NCBI RefSeq assembly: GCF_005280295.1
Contig: NZ_CP040020.1
Coordinates: 2,294,001-2,358,000 of the forward strand
Direction of reading: 5' to 3'
Length of the DNA: 64,000 bases
From: Brevibacterium sp. CS2
GTDB taxonomy: Bacteria > Actinomycetota > Actinomycetes > Actinomycetales > Brevibacteriaceae
The position numbers and the translations under genes are program-made. The notes below the pieces were generated by a model. It saw nothing but the letters and a program-made list of their open reading frames with translations, had not been told where the DNA came from and did no database searches. Below, piece by piece: positions 27,346 through 36,273 of this stretch. Position 1 is the stretch's first letter, and every line of letters starts with the position of its first letter.

Positions 27346-28254
27346 GTGACCCCTCTCGCCATCGTCCTCGCAGTGCTCGCCGCCGTCGGCCTAGCCTTCG
27401 GCGCGATGTACCAGCACCGTGGTGTGGCCGACGAGGACGATCACCCCGCAGGATTCCGGCTCGGGACCTTCCTGCGCCTGCTCCGCAACCGGACGTGGCT
27501 GCTCGGCCTCCTGTGCCTGGGGCTGGGCACCGTCGCGAACGTCGTCGCCCTCTCGCTGGCCCCCGTCATGGTCGTCCAGCCGATCGGTGCGGTCTCCCTC
27601 CTCATCTCGATCCTCCTCGCCGCCAGCTACCGCGGACTGCGGATCACCCGTCGGATCTCGCTGGCCGTCGCGGTCTGCGCGCTCAGCGTCGCCGCCTTCG
27701 TCGCGGTGTCCGCGAGGATCGCGAGCACCCGCCTGCACGTGGGGGAGGAGTCCCACCCGGTCGCCTGGATCGCCTTCGCGCTCTCCGCGGTCTTCCTCGT
27801 CGTCGTCCTGGCCTGGCGGCGTCCGCCGCAGCTGCTGCTCGTGCTCGGTGCCGGTCTGCTCTTCGCCTGCGTCGCCACGACCACGCACCTCGTGAGCAAC
27901 CAGCTGTTCCAGGCCGGCCCCGGCGCGGTGTCGCTGCTCAACCTCGTCGCGCTCGTCGTCGCCGCCGCGATCGGGACCTGGTTCGTGCAGGCGGCGTACT
28001 CCGCCGGCCCGCCGGAGATGGTGATCGCCGGTCTCACCGTCGTCGACCCGATCTTCGCCGTCGTCCTCGGCTCGGTCGTGCTCGGGGAGGCCGCCGGCGC
28101 ACCGCCGCCCGTCGTGCTCCTCATGTCGGCCTCCGGAGTGGTCGCCTGCGCCGCCGTCGTTGTATTGTCCCGATATCACCCGGACGTCAACGAACGGGAG
28201 CGCGCCCGGCGCGCCTCCCGGGCCGTCTTCGCCGCGACAGGATCACGCGTCTGA
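27346..28254 (+). CDS. DMT-superfamily membrane transporter (EamA/NIPA-like)
   Basis: A 302-residue protein with nine to ten membrane helices. The first (PLAIVLAVLAAVGLAFGAMYQHRGV) and the block ANVVALSLAPVMVVQPIGAVSLLISILLAA resemble the NIPA/DMT exporters, and the second half repeats it with PEMVIAGLTVVDPIFAVVLGSVVLGE, which is the EamA-type signature. It may move metabolites or cations; the substrate is unknown. GTG start without a ribosome site, just after a -10 box. It is followed, 46 bases on, by the glycosyltransferase gene in the same direction. Confidence 0.85.
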   Translation: MTPLAIVLAVLAAVGLAFGAMYQHRGVADEDDHPAGFRLGTFLRLLRNRTWLLGLLCLGLGTVANVVALSLAPVMVVQPIGAVSLLISILLAASYRGLRITRRISLAVAVCALSVAAFVAVSARIASTRLHVGEESHPVAWIAFALSAVFLVVVLAWRRPPQLLLVLGAGLLFACVATTTHLVSNQLFQAGPGAVSLLNLVALVVAAAIGTWFVQAAYSAGPPEMVIAGLTVVDPIFAVVLGSVVLGEAAGAPPPVVLLMSASGVVACAAVVVLSRYHPDVNERERARRASRAVFAATGSRV

Positions 28255-28300
28255 GCAGGGCTCCCGCCCGCCTCCACGCCCGGAAGGACACGCACCGGAC

Positions 28301-29497
28301 ATGGCATTCCCGCCACCGCTGACCATCTGCATCCCCGCCGAGACCTATGCCCCCGAGGTCAATGGAGCCGCGAAGTTCACCGAGCGCCTCGCCGCCGGAC
28401 TCGCTGCGCGCGGTCATGAGGTCCACGTCATCTGCCCCTCGCCCACCGGTGTGCCGAGCACCGACCGGGAGGACGGGGTCGTCGTCCACCGCATCCGGTC
28501 CCATCGCTGGTACTTCCACCCGACCTGGACGATCTGCATGCCCTGGGAGACCAAGCCCGCCGTCGCCCGGCTGCTCGACGACATCCGCCCCGACGTCGTC
28601 CACACGCAGGCGCACTTCGTCATCGGCCGCTACGCGTTCTCCGAGGCGCACCGCCGCGGCATCCCGGTCGTCGCGACGAACCACTTCATGCCGGACAACG
28701 TGCGGCCGTATCTGCCGGTGTCCGGTCCGGTCGTCGACGCTGCGACCGCCGCGGCCTGGTGGGACCTGCGGCGCACGTTCCAGTCCGCCGAACACATCAC
28801 CGTGCCCACGCAGCTCGCTGCGGACCTGCTCACCGAGAACGGTTTCGACCGGCCCATCCAGGCGGTGTCGTGCGGGATCGACCTGTCACGCTTCCGCCGG
28901 GCGCAGGAGGGGGTGGGCCCGGGCGTCGGCGGGTCGGACGCGGCCCCGACGGTGCTGTTCGTCGGTCGGCTGTCGAAGGAGAAGCACATCGACGACATCG
29001 TCCGTGCCCTTGCCCGCACCGACCCCGGCCTCGGCCTGCGCGCGGTGATCGTCGGCACCGGCGACCAGGAGCCGGCACTCCGCTCGCTCGCCGCCGAGCT
29101 CGGTGTCGCCGACCGGGTGGAGCTGCGCGGCAAGGTCGACGACCGGGAGCTCGTGCGCGCCTACCAGGAGGCGACGTTCTTCTGCCTGCCCGGCACCGCG
29201 GAACTCCAGAGCATCGCCACCCTCGAGGCGATGTCCTCGGGAAATCCCGTGGTGCTCGCGGACGCGGTGGCGCTGCCCCACCTGTGCGAGGACGGCGTCA
29301 ACGGATTCCTGTTCCCGCCGCGCGACGTCGACGCCCTCGCCGAGCGCTTCACCCGCCTGTGCCGGATGCCCGCGGCCGAGCGCGCCGCGATGGGAGAGGC
29401 CTCCCAGACCACGGCCGCCCGGCACGACATCACCCGCACCCTCGACGCGTTCGAGGACATCTACCGGAAGGTCATCGATGAGCCCCGTGCCGCCTGA
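28301..29497 (+). CDS. GT4-family glycosyltransferase
   Basis: A 398-residue GT-B enzyme. The N-terminal acceptor domain starts ICIPAETYAPEVNGAAKFTERLAAGL with the glycine-rich loop after EVNG. The C-terminal donor domain has VLFVGRLSKEKHIDDIVRAL and the E-x7-E motif in CLPGTAELQSIATLEAMSSG, typical of retaining NDP-sugar-dependent transferases. Actinobacterial relatives make mannosylated or glucosylated lipids (PimB/MgtA class), so lipid glycosylation at the membrane is plausible. ATG 28301 with GGAAGGA 12 bases ahead. The last 20 bases overlap the flavin reductase gene, indicating coupled expression. Confidence 0.88.
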   Translation: MAFPPPLTICIPAETYAPEVNGAAKFTERLAAGLAARGHEVHVICPSPTGVPSTDREDGVVVHRIRSHRWYFHPTWTICMPWETKPAVARLLDDIRPDVVHTQAHFVIGRYAFSEAHRRGIPVVATNHFMPDNVRPYLPVSGPVVDAATAAAWWDLRRTFQSAEHITVPTQLAADLLTENGFDRPIQAVSCGIDLSRFRRAQEGVGPGVGGSDAAPTVLFVGRLSKEKHIDDIVRALARTDPGLGLRAVIVGTGDQEPALRSLAAELGVADRVELRGKVDDRELVRAYQEATFFCLPGTAELQSIATLEAMSSGNPVVLADAVALPHLCEDGVNGFLFPPRDVDALAERFTRLCRMPAAERAAMGEASQTTAARHDITRTLDAFEDIYRKVIDEPRAA

Positions 29498-30122
29498 GCA
29501 CCCGACCCCCGGCACGCGCGGTCCGGGGTCCCGGCCCATGCGCACCTTCGAGGCCGCCGACCTCGAGGCGACCCGCCGCCTCATGTACGGGCTCGTCGTT
29601 CCCCGCCCGATCGCCTGGGTGACGACGGCGGACGCGCACGGGCGCACCAACCTCGCACCCTTCAGCTTCTTCACGGTGGTGTCGACCCGCCCGGCGATGA
29701 TGGGCCTGGCGATCACCCCGGACCACACCTCCGAGGTCCACAAGGACACCTGGCGCAACCTCGACGCCACCGGAGAGCTCGTCATCCACTCGGTGTCCGA
29801 GGCCGATGCGCAGGCGATGCACGCGAGCTCGCGCCCGCTGCCGGCCGAGCACAGCGAGATCGCCGAGCTCGGGCTCGCCACCGAACCGAGCGAGCTCGTC
29901 GCCCCGCCGCGGCTGTGCACGGCGGACTCGGCGCTCGAGTGCCGGGTGGAGACACGGCTGCGGCCCGGCCAGGAGGAGTTCTTCGTCGTCCGCGTGCTGC
30001 GCGCCCACGTCGCGCAGGCGCTGAGCGACGCGGCGGGGCACATCGACATCCCGGCGCTCGACCCCGTGGCCCGGGTGGGGCGTCACTACGCGCACCTCGC
30101 CGAGCACTACCGACTGGGCTGA
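29478..30122 (+). CDS. Flavin-reductase-like FMN-binding split-barrel protein
   Basis: A 214-residue protein of the DIM6/NTAB flavin reductase class. RLMYGLVVPRPIAWVTTADAHGRTNLAPFSFFTVVS contains the FMN-binding segment (PRPIA and NLAPFS) and DHTSEVHKDTWRNLDATGELVIHSVSE the next conserved part. It may supply reduced flavin to a monooxygenase or serve as a flavoenzyme by itself. ATG at 29478 lies inside the end of the glycosyltransferase gene (20-base overlap); a later in-frame ATG (MRTFEA, residue 21) would also give a complete domain. Convergent to gluQ. Confidence 0.85.
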   Translation: MSPVPPEHPTPGTRGPGSRPMRTFEAADLEATRRLMYGLVVPRPIAWVTTADAHGRTNLAPFSFFTVVSTRPAMMGLAITPDHTSEVHKDTWRNLDATGELVIHSVSEADAQAMHASSRPLPAEHSEIAELGLATEPSELVAPPRLCTADSALECRVETRLRPGQEEFFVVRVLRAHVAQALSDAAGHIDIPALDPVARVGRHYAHLAEHYRLG

Positions 30123-30184
30123 GGACCGCCGCGCCGAGCGCCCTCGCACTGCGCAGTCCCGCTCCGCCGACGGGATGAGTCCGC

Positions 30185-31130
30185 TCAGTCTGCCGGCGGG
30201 GTGAAGACGACCGGCTCCGGGGCGAGGCGGCCGAGATCGAACTCCGCCAGCGCCTGCTCCATGCCGGACCACGGTCCGAACCCGCAGGACCGCCCGAGCC
30301 ACGCCCACACGTCGAAACCGAGCGCGTCGAGCTCCCGCAGCGTGACCGCGCCGTCCCGCTTGGCCAACCGGGCGCCGGACGGGGCGAGGACGAGCGGCAC
30401 ATGGACGTATCGGGGCACTGCGAAGCCGAGCAGCGCGGCGAGGTGCGCCTGGCGCGGCGCGGAGCTCGCGAGGTCGTCGGCGCGGACGACCTGGTCGATG
30501 CCGGTCTCGCCGTCGTCGACGACGACGGCGAGGTTGTAGGCCACCACCCCGTCCCCGCGCCGGAGCACGAAATCGTCGACCGCGCCGGTGACGGGCCCGA
30601 GGAAGTCGTCGTCGACGGTGACCGACTCGTGAGCGGTGCGCAGGCGGACGGCGGGACGGCGACCCTGCTCCCGCAGCCGGGCCCGGGCGGTCCGGCGCGT
30701 GGTCTCGCCGAGGTCCCGGCAGGTGCCCGGGTAGGCGCCCGGGGGAGTATGGGGCGCCGAGGGGGCGGCCTGGATCTCCTTCCGCGAGCAGTAGCACTCG
30801 TAGGTCAGACCGCGCTCCGCGAGCGCGGCGAGGTGCGCGGCGTAGCGGTCCGTGCGTGCGGACTGGACGAGCACCGGCGGGTCGACGTCCACCCCGAGCG
30901 ATTCGAGGTCGGCGCGCTGACGCTCGGCGGCACCGTCCTGCACCCGGTCGAGGTCCTCGACCCGCCAGCGGAACACCCGGCCCGTGGTCCGCGCACAGAG
31001 GAACGCGAGCACCCCGGTGCGGATGTTGCCGAGGTGGAGGTCGCCGCTCGGGCTCGGCGCATAGCGGCTTAGCAGGCGTGCGGGGCGGATCCGGGACGGG
31101 GTCGGCGGGGGCCTGCGGAGCGACGGACAT
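30185..31130 (-). pseudogene. gluQ: Glutamyl-Q tRNA(Asp) synthetase with an apparent frameshift near the start
   Basis: A ~315-residue paralogue of glutamyl-tRNA synthetase lacking the anticodon-binding domain; it glutamylates queuosine in tRNA-Asp. The HIGH-type motif HLGN is in SGDLHLGNIRTG, the zinc site CYC...YPGTC is intact, and the KMSKS-like loop is RLAKRDG. The natural ATG at 31130 (MSVAPQAP) sits 7 bases after a TACAGT -10 box but is one base out of frame with RYAPSPSGDLHL. Removing one C from the five-base run at 31107-31111 joins them (reading QAPPTPSRIRPARLLSRYAP). There is no ATG, GTG or TTG in the downstream frame before the motif. I suspect a homopolymer error; otherwise the gene is dead. 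Confidence 0.85.
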
Positions 31131-31137
31131 GGCGTCC

Positions 31138-31143
31138 ACTGTA
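31138..31143 (-). promoter_or_regulatory. -10 box of gluQ
   Basis: TACAGT on the minus strand, 7 bases before the ATG at 31130: a leaderless layout identical in sequence and spacing to that of fasR. It supports 31130 as the true start and thus the frameshift reading of gluQ. Confidence 0.5.
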
Positions 31144-31209
31144 GCGTCGGGCGGCGCGGGCGCGGACCCGTCTTTGCCCCGCCGCTGAAGCGGGTGTACG
31201 AATGAGGGA

Positions 31210-32758
31210 ATGAGCTCCCACCCGGAACCGCGGCTGACGGACGTCCAGCGGACGGTCCTCGCGATCACCCTCGTCCCGCTCTTCATGTCGCTGCTGAGCG
31301 TGTCGATCGTCAATGTCGTGCTGCCGTCGATCGAGACCGGGCTCGGGGCGAGCGCCTCGGGCCTCCAATGGGTGCTCACCGGATACACGCTGGCCTTCGG
31401 GGTCGTGCTCGTCGCCGCCGGCCGGGCCGGAGACCTGTTCGGGCGCGCACCGATGTTCGTCGTCGGCGTCGCGCTGTTCGGGCTGTCCTCGCTCGTCGCC
31501 GGATTCGCCCCGAACGAGGTCGTCCTCAACATCGCGCGCGTCACCATGGGGATCGGCTCCGGATTCCTCAATCCGCAGACGGTGGGGCTCATCCAGCAGT
31601 ACTTCCAGGGAGCGCAGCGCGGCCGGGCGTTCGGCATGTTCGGCGCGGTCGTCGGGATCTCCGTGGCGATCGGCCCGGTGCTCGGCGGGGTGCTCGTCGC
31701 GCTGCTCGGCGCCGACTGGGGATGGCGCTCCTCGTTCCTCATCAACGTGCCATTCGCCGTCGTGTCGATCCTCTTCGCCGTCCGCTCCCTGCCGGCCTCC
31801 GCATGGCGCGCCCTGCCGGATGCCGACGCCGCATCGCCTGACACCCCCGGCGCCCCGGCCGGTACCGAGGAACCCGCCCCCGGGCTACGCCGCACCCCGC
31901 CGGCTGGCACCCGCGGACCGCGCCCCGGCCCGCCGGCTGCCCGACCTCGACCCGGTCGGCATGGCGCTCCTCGCACTCGGCACGCTCGCGGTGATGATCC
32001 CCTTCCTCCAGTTCTCCGCCGGACCCTGGGTGTGGTCGATCCTCGGCCTCGGCGTCCTGCTCGTGCTCGCGTGGGTGCGCTGGGAGGCGGCCTACAAGCG
32101 GCGCGGGCGCGCACCCATGGTCGACCTCCAGCTGTTCGCCACCCGCTCCTTCGCCAACGGCTCGCTGCTCATCGCCCTCTACTTCATGGGGATGACGAGC
32201 GTGTGGGTGGTCTGCGCGATCTTCCTCCAGTCCGGGCTCGGCCGCACCGCGCTCGAAGCCGGGCTCGTCGGGCTGCCCGCTGCGATCCTCTCCGCGTTCT
32301 CCTCCGGTATCGCCGGGCGCCACGTGTTCCGGATCGGGCGGCCGATCGTGCTCGGCGGGATCGCGATCCTCCTGGTCGGACTGGTGACGAGCATCCTCGT
32401 CGTCGTGCTCCACGACCGCGCCGGCACAAGCATCTGGTGGCTCCTGCTCACCCTGTCCTTCGTCGGGCTCGGCCAGGGGTCGACGATCAGCCCCAACCAG
32501 ACGCTCACGCTCGCCGACGTCCCGCTGCGCTACGCCGGCTCGGCCGGCGGAGTGCTCCAGACCGGGCAGCGGATCGGCACCGCGATCGGGCTCGCCCTCA
32601 TCACCGCGGTGTTCTTCGCGGTGCAGGGCCAGGCCGGCTGGACGGCGGCCTTCGTCGCCGCCTACCTCGTCATCATCGCCATCGTCGTCGCCTCCGGCGT
32701 CGTCGGGATCGTCGACCAGGTGCAGGCCCGCCGTGCCGGGAGGAGACCCGGCGCGTAG
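31210..32758 (+). pseudogene. DHA2-type MFS drug exporter with a one-base frameshift
   Basis: An EmrB/QacA-like major facilitator with 14 predicted helices. The first half (ATG 31210) has the motif C-like and A-like segments LQWVLTGYTLAFGVVLVAAGRAGDLFGRAPMF and GSGFLNPQTVGLIQQYF. The second half, in another frame, runs from GMALLALGTLAVMIPFL to the TAG at 32758 with QTGQRIGTAIGLALI. The frames meet in the hydrophilic central loop: taking one C from the five-C run at 31877-31881 gives EEPAPGYAAPRRLAPADRAP and a continuous ~515-residue protein. It would expel hydrophobic drugs in exchange for protons if intact. Divergent from gluQ with about 80 bases between. Confidence 0.85.
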
Positions 32759-32860
32759 CCCGCGGCGTCGTTCACCTGTCCGAAACCTCGTTATGGTGGT
32801 CTGTGGTCAGCCCGGTCAGCCGGGGACCGCCCACCGGACACCGACGATCACGGAGCCCCC

Positions 32861-35800
32861 ATGCACACGAGCACCGCAGCCGACCACGAGGTCCCGTTCG
32901 CCGCGACCGCACCGTGGTCCGCCGTCGTCTTCGACATGGACGGCGTGGTCACCGATACCGCCTCGCTCCATGCCGTGGCCTGGAAGCAGCTGTTCGACAC
33001 CGCGCTGGCCGACGAGTCGCTCGAGGGCAACGTCGACCGCAGCCCCTTCGACGTCGTCGGCGACTACCGTCGCTACGTCGACGGGCGCCCGCGGGAGGAC
33101 GGTGTGCGCACCTTCCTCGCCGCGCGCGGCGCCGTGGTCCCCGAGGGCGAGGAGACCGACGACGCAGACCAGCTCACCGTCCACGGGCTCGCCAAGCGCA
33201 AGAACGACTGCTTCAATGCGATCCTCGCCGAGGACGGCGTGCGGGTGTTCGACGGCACCATCCGGCTCATCAAGCGCCTGCGCCGCGGCGGCATGCCCAC
33301 CGCCCTCGTCACCGCGAGCCGCAACGCGCCGCTGCTGCTCGAGAACGCGGAGATCACCGACCTGTTCGACGTCATCGTCGACGGGCAGGTCGCCAAGGAC
33401 CTCGGCCTGCCCGGGAAGCCGGAGCCCGCGACCTTCCTCGAGGCCGCCAACCGGCTCGGCGTCGACGCCGTCGACACCGCCGTGCTCGAGGATGCCGAGG
33501 CCGGCGTGCGCGCGGCCCGGGCCGGCGGGTTCGGGCTCGTCGTCGGGATCGCCCGCGACCACAACCGGCAGGCGCTCGAGGCCGCCGGCGCCGACGTCGT
33601 CGTCAACGACGTCACCGAGCTCGACCTCGGCGACGTGCGCGACGACCCGTGGGAGCTCTCCTTCGAGGGCGTCGATCCCGAGCACGAGGGCCGGCGCGAG
33701 GCGCTCACCACCCTCGCCAACGGCTACATGTCGCTGCGCGGCTCCGCTCCGGAGCGCGCCGCGGACGGCGTGCACTACCCGGGCTCGTACATGTCGGGGA
33801 TCTTCAACCGCCTGGTCAGCCACGTCAACGACCGCGACATCGAGCACGAGTCGATGGTCAACCTGCCGCGCTGGGCGCTGTGCGACGTCAAGGTCGGCGA
33901 CGGCCGGTGGTGGTCCGAGGGCGGGCTCGAGGTCGTCGAGGAGAACCGCACGCTGTCGATGGCCACCGGTGTCCTCACCCGCACCGCGGTGCTCGTCGAC
34001 GACCGGGACCGGCGGCTGCGGATCAAGCAGCAGCGGCTCGTCTCCATGGCCCACCAGCACGTCGCGGCGATGCTCACCGAGATCACCCCGGTGAACCATT
34101 CCGGGATGATCTACGTGCGCACCGGCGTCGACACCTCGGTGCTCAACGACAACGTCGCGGAGTACGACCAGCTCGCCAAGCGCCACCTCGTCAACCGGTA
34201 CAACTCCGTCGCCCAGGACGGCACGCTCATCTGCGAGGTCGAGACCACGCAGAGCCACCTGCGGATCGCGATGGCCCAGCGCACCACCCTGACCCAGGAG
34301 CCCACGCACGCCGTCACCACCCAGGTGCCCGAGGTGTCCCATGCCTACTCCGTGTCGACGATCGAGGAGACGCAGGCGATCTACCGCGAGTTCGCGGTGC
34401 CGGTGGAGAGCGGGTACGCGGTGAGCGTCGACTCGACGACGGCGGCGGTGAACTCGCGCGACTCCGCGATCACCTCGGTCCGCGGGGGCGCGGTGCACCA
34501 GCTCGACTGGCTGCCCGCGATCGGCTTCCACAACCTCCTGCCGGCCCACACGGCGGCCGTGCAGCGGCTGTGGGAGCGTTTCGACGTCGAGGTCGACGCC
34601 GATCCGCAGACCCAGCTCATCATCCACCTCCACACCTTCCACCTGCTGCAGTCGCTGTCGCCGCACACCGCCTTCCTCGACGCCGGCACCCCGGCGCGCG
34701 GCCTCCACGGCGAGGGGTACCGCGGGCACATCTTCTGGGACGAGCTCTTCATCCTGCCGCTGCTCAATCTGCGGCTGCCGGAGATCTCGAAGTCGCTCCT
34801 GCTCTACCGCTGGCGGCGGCTCGACGCCGCCCGCCACCACGCGCGCGAGGCCGGGCTCGCCGGTGCCCTGTTCCCGTGGCAGTCGGGCTCCGACGGCCGT
34901 GAGGAGACCCCGATCGAGCTCTACAACCCGCGGTCCAAGCGTTGGATGCCGGACAACTCGCGGCGGCAGTTCCACGTCGGCCTCGCGATCGCCTACAACG
35001 CCTGGCAGAACTACCGGGCGACGGCGGACACCGGCTGGCTGGCCGCGCAGGGCGGCGAGCTCCTCATCGAGGTGGTGCGGCTGTTCGCGTCGATGTCGTC
35101 CTACGACGCGAGCGACGACCGCTTCCACATCACCGGCGTGATGGGGCCCGACGAGTTCCACGACGGCTATCCGGGCCGGTCCGGCGAGGGCCTCGACGAC
35201 AACGCCTACACGAACATCATGACCGCCTGGCTGTGCCGCCATGCGGTAGAGATCTTCCGCGTGCTGTCCTCCCACGAGGCCGAGGACCTGATCTTCCGGC
35301 TGGGCATCCAGCCGGCCGAGATCACCCACTGGGGCCGGCTCGCCGCCCGTCTCGCGGTGCCGTTCAACTCCGACGGGGTGATCAGCCAGTTCGAGGGATA
35401 CGACGATCTCAAGGAGCTCGACTGGGCGGCCTACCGCAAGAAGTACGGCAACATCGGCCGGATGGACCTCATCATGGAGTCCGAGGGCGACTCCACGAAC
35501 AACTACAAGCTGTCCAAGCAGGCCGACGTCACCATGCTCTTCTTCCTCCTCGGCCCGGAGGGCGTCATCAAGGAGCTGCGGCGCATGGGGTACGAGTTCA
35601 CCCATGAGCAGGTCGTGCAGACGATCGACTACTACGTCGCCCGCTCGACGAACGGCTCCAGCCTGTCCAACGTCGTCAACTCCGGCGTGCTCGCCTCGAT
35701 CGGGCGCGAGGAGGCCTGGGACGCGTGGAAGCAGGCCGCGGTCGTCGACATCAACGACACCCAGTGGGGCACCACCCAGGAGGGCATCCACCTCGGGGCG

Positions 35801-36073
35801 ATGTCGGGCACCGTCGACGTCATCGTGCGCGCCTTCGCCGGCGTCCTCATCCGCTTCGACCGGATCGAGTTCTACCCCCGGCTGCCCGCCGCGATGGGGT
35901 CCGTGCGGTTCCGGGTGCTGTTCCAGGGGCAGGTCATCGACGTCCGCGTCTACCACGACGAGCTCGTCCTCATGTCGCGGTCCCACGAGACCTCCCGCGT
36001 CAAGGTCCAGGTGTTCGACGAGCAGCGGTTCCTCGACGGCGGCGCCACGCTCCACTTCGCGCTCGACGGCTGA
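32861..36073 (+). CDS. Fused beta-phosphoglucomutase-like HAD and GH65 disaccharide phosphorylase
   Basis: A 1070-residue bifunctional sugar enzyme. Residues ~15-250 are a HAD phosphatase/mutase of the beta-phosphoglucomutase kind (nucleophile in VVFDMDGVVTD; LGLPGKPEPATFLEAA; LEDAEAGVRAARAGG). Residues ~265-1070 are a glycoside hydrolase family 65 phosphorylase: N-terminal beta domain, then the (alpha/alpha)6 barrel with GEGYRGHIFWDELF, the general-acid Glu in GVMGPDEFHDGY (~764), KQADV (~886) and the phosphate-binding TTQEGIHLGAM (~970). GH65 enzymes split maltose, trehalose, kojibiose or nigerose with phosphate to beta-glucose 1-phosphate, which the mutase would convert to glucose 6-phosphate, so the fusion joins consecutive steps. 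The disaccharide is not resolved. ATG 32861; no sugar transporter adjoins. Confidence 0.92.
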   Translation: MHTSTAADHEVPFAATAPWSAVVFDMDGVVTDTASLHAVAWKQLFDTALADESLEGNVDRSPFDVVGDYRRYVDGRPREDGVRTFLAARGAVVPEGEETDDADQLTVHGLAKRKNDCFNAILAEDGVRVFDGTIRLIKRLRRGGMPTALVTASRNAPLLLENAEITDLFDVIVDGQVAKDLGLPGKPEPATFLEAANRLGVDAVDTAVLEDAEAGVRAARAGGFGLVVGIARDHNRQALEAAGADVVVNDVTELDLGDVRDDPWELSFEGVDPEHEGRREALTTLANGYMSLRGSAPERAADGVHYPGSYMSGIFNRLVSHVNDRDIEHESMVNLPRWALCDVKVGDGRWWSEGGLEVVEENRTLSMATGVLTRTAVLVDDRDRRLRIKQQRLVSMAHQHVAAMLTEITPVNHSGMIYVRTGVDTSVLNDNVAEYDQLAKRHLVNRYNSVAQDGTLICEVETTQSHLRIAMAQRTTLTQEPTHAVTTQVPEVSHAYSVSTIEETQAIYREFAVPVESGYAVSVDSTTAAVNSRDSAITSVRGGAVHQLDWLPAIGFHNLLPAHTAAVQRLWERFDVEVDADPQTQLIIHLHTFHLLQSLSPHTAFLDAGTPARGLHGEGYRGHIFWDELFILPLLNLRLPEISKSLLLYRWRRLDAARHHAREAGLAGALFPWQSGSDGREETPIELYNPRSKRWMPDNSRRQFHVGLAIAYNAWQNYRATADTGWLAAQGGELLIEVVRLFASMSSYDASDDRFHITGVMGPDEFHDGYPGRSGEGLDDNAYTNIMTAWLCRHAVEIFRVLSSHEAEDLIFRLGIQPAEITHWGRLAARLAVPFNSDGVISQFEGYDDLKELDWAAYRKKYGNIGRMDLIMESEGDSTNNYKLSKQADVTMLFFLLGPEGVIKELRRMGYEFTHEQVVQTIDYYVARSTNGSSLSNVVNSGVLASIGREEAWDAWKQAAVVDINDTQWGTTQEGIHLGAMSGTVDVIVRAFAGVLIRFDRIEFYPRLPAAMGSVRFRVLFQGQVIDVRVYHDELVLMSRSHETSRVKVQVFDEQRFLDGGATLHFALDG

Positions 36074-36273
36074 GCACCGGCGGATCGGCGCCCGCCCCCG
36101 GGCGTGCGGCCGGGGCCCGGGCGGGGTCCGGCCACCGGGGTGCTCGGCGACGGGAGCGGAACGATCCTGTTGCAGTCCTGTCATATAGGGCGGGTGGCCG
36201 TGAACCGGCGCGGCCGATGTGAGAGGCTGGACGGGTTCCGAGGGCGCAACCATCGTGAGGAGACCACTGGATC

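Noticed and set aside
31106..31130. Use of a downstream CTG as gluQ start
   Set aside because: No ATG, GTG or TTG is in frame before the HLGN motif, and the -10/ATG at 31130 is well placed, so a frameshift is the simpler explanation.
32816..36253. Very long open frame on the minus strand opposite the GH65 gene
   Set aside because: It is the GC-rich shadow of the HAD-GH65 gene; its translation has no motifs and is biased to Asp, Glu, Val and Arg.
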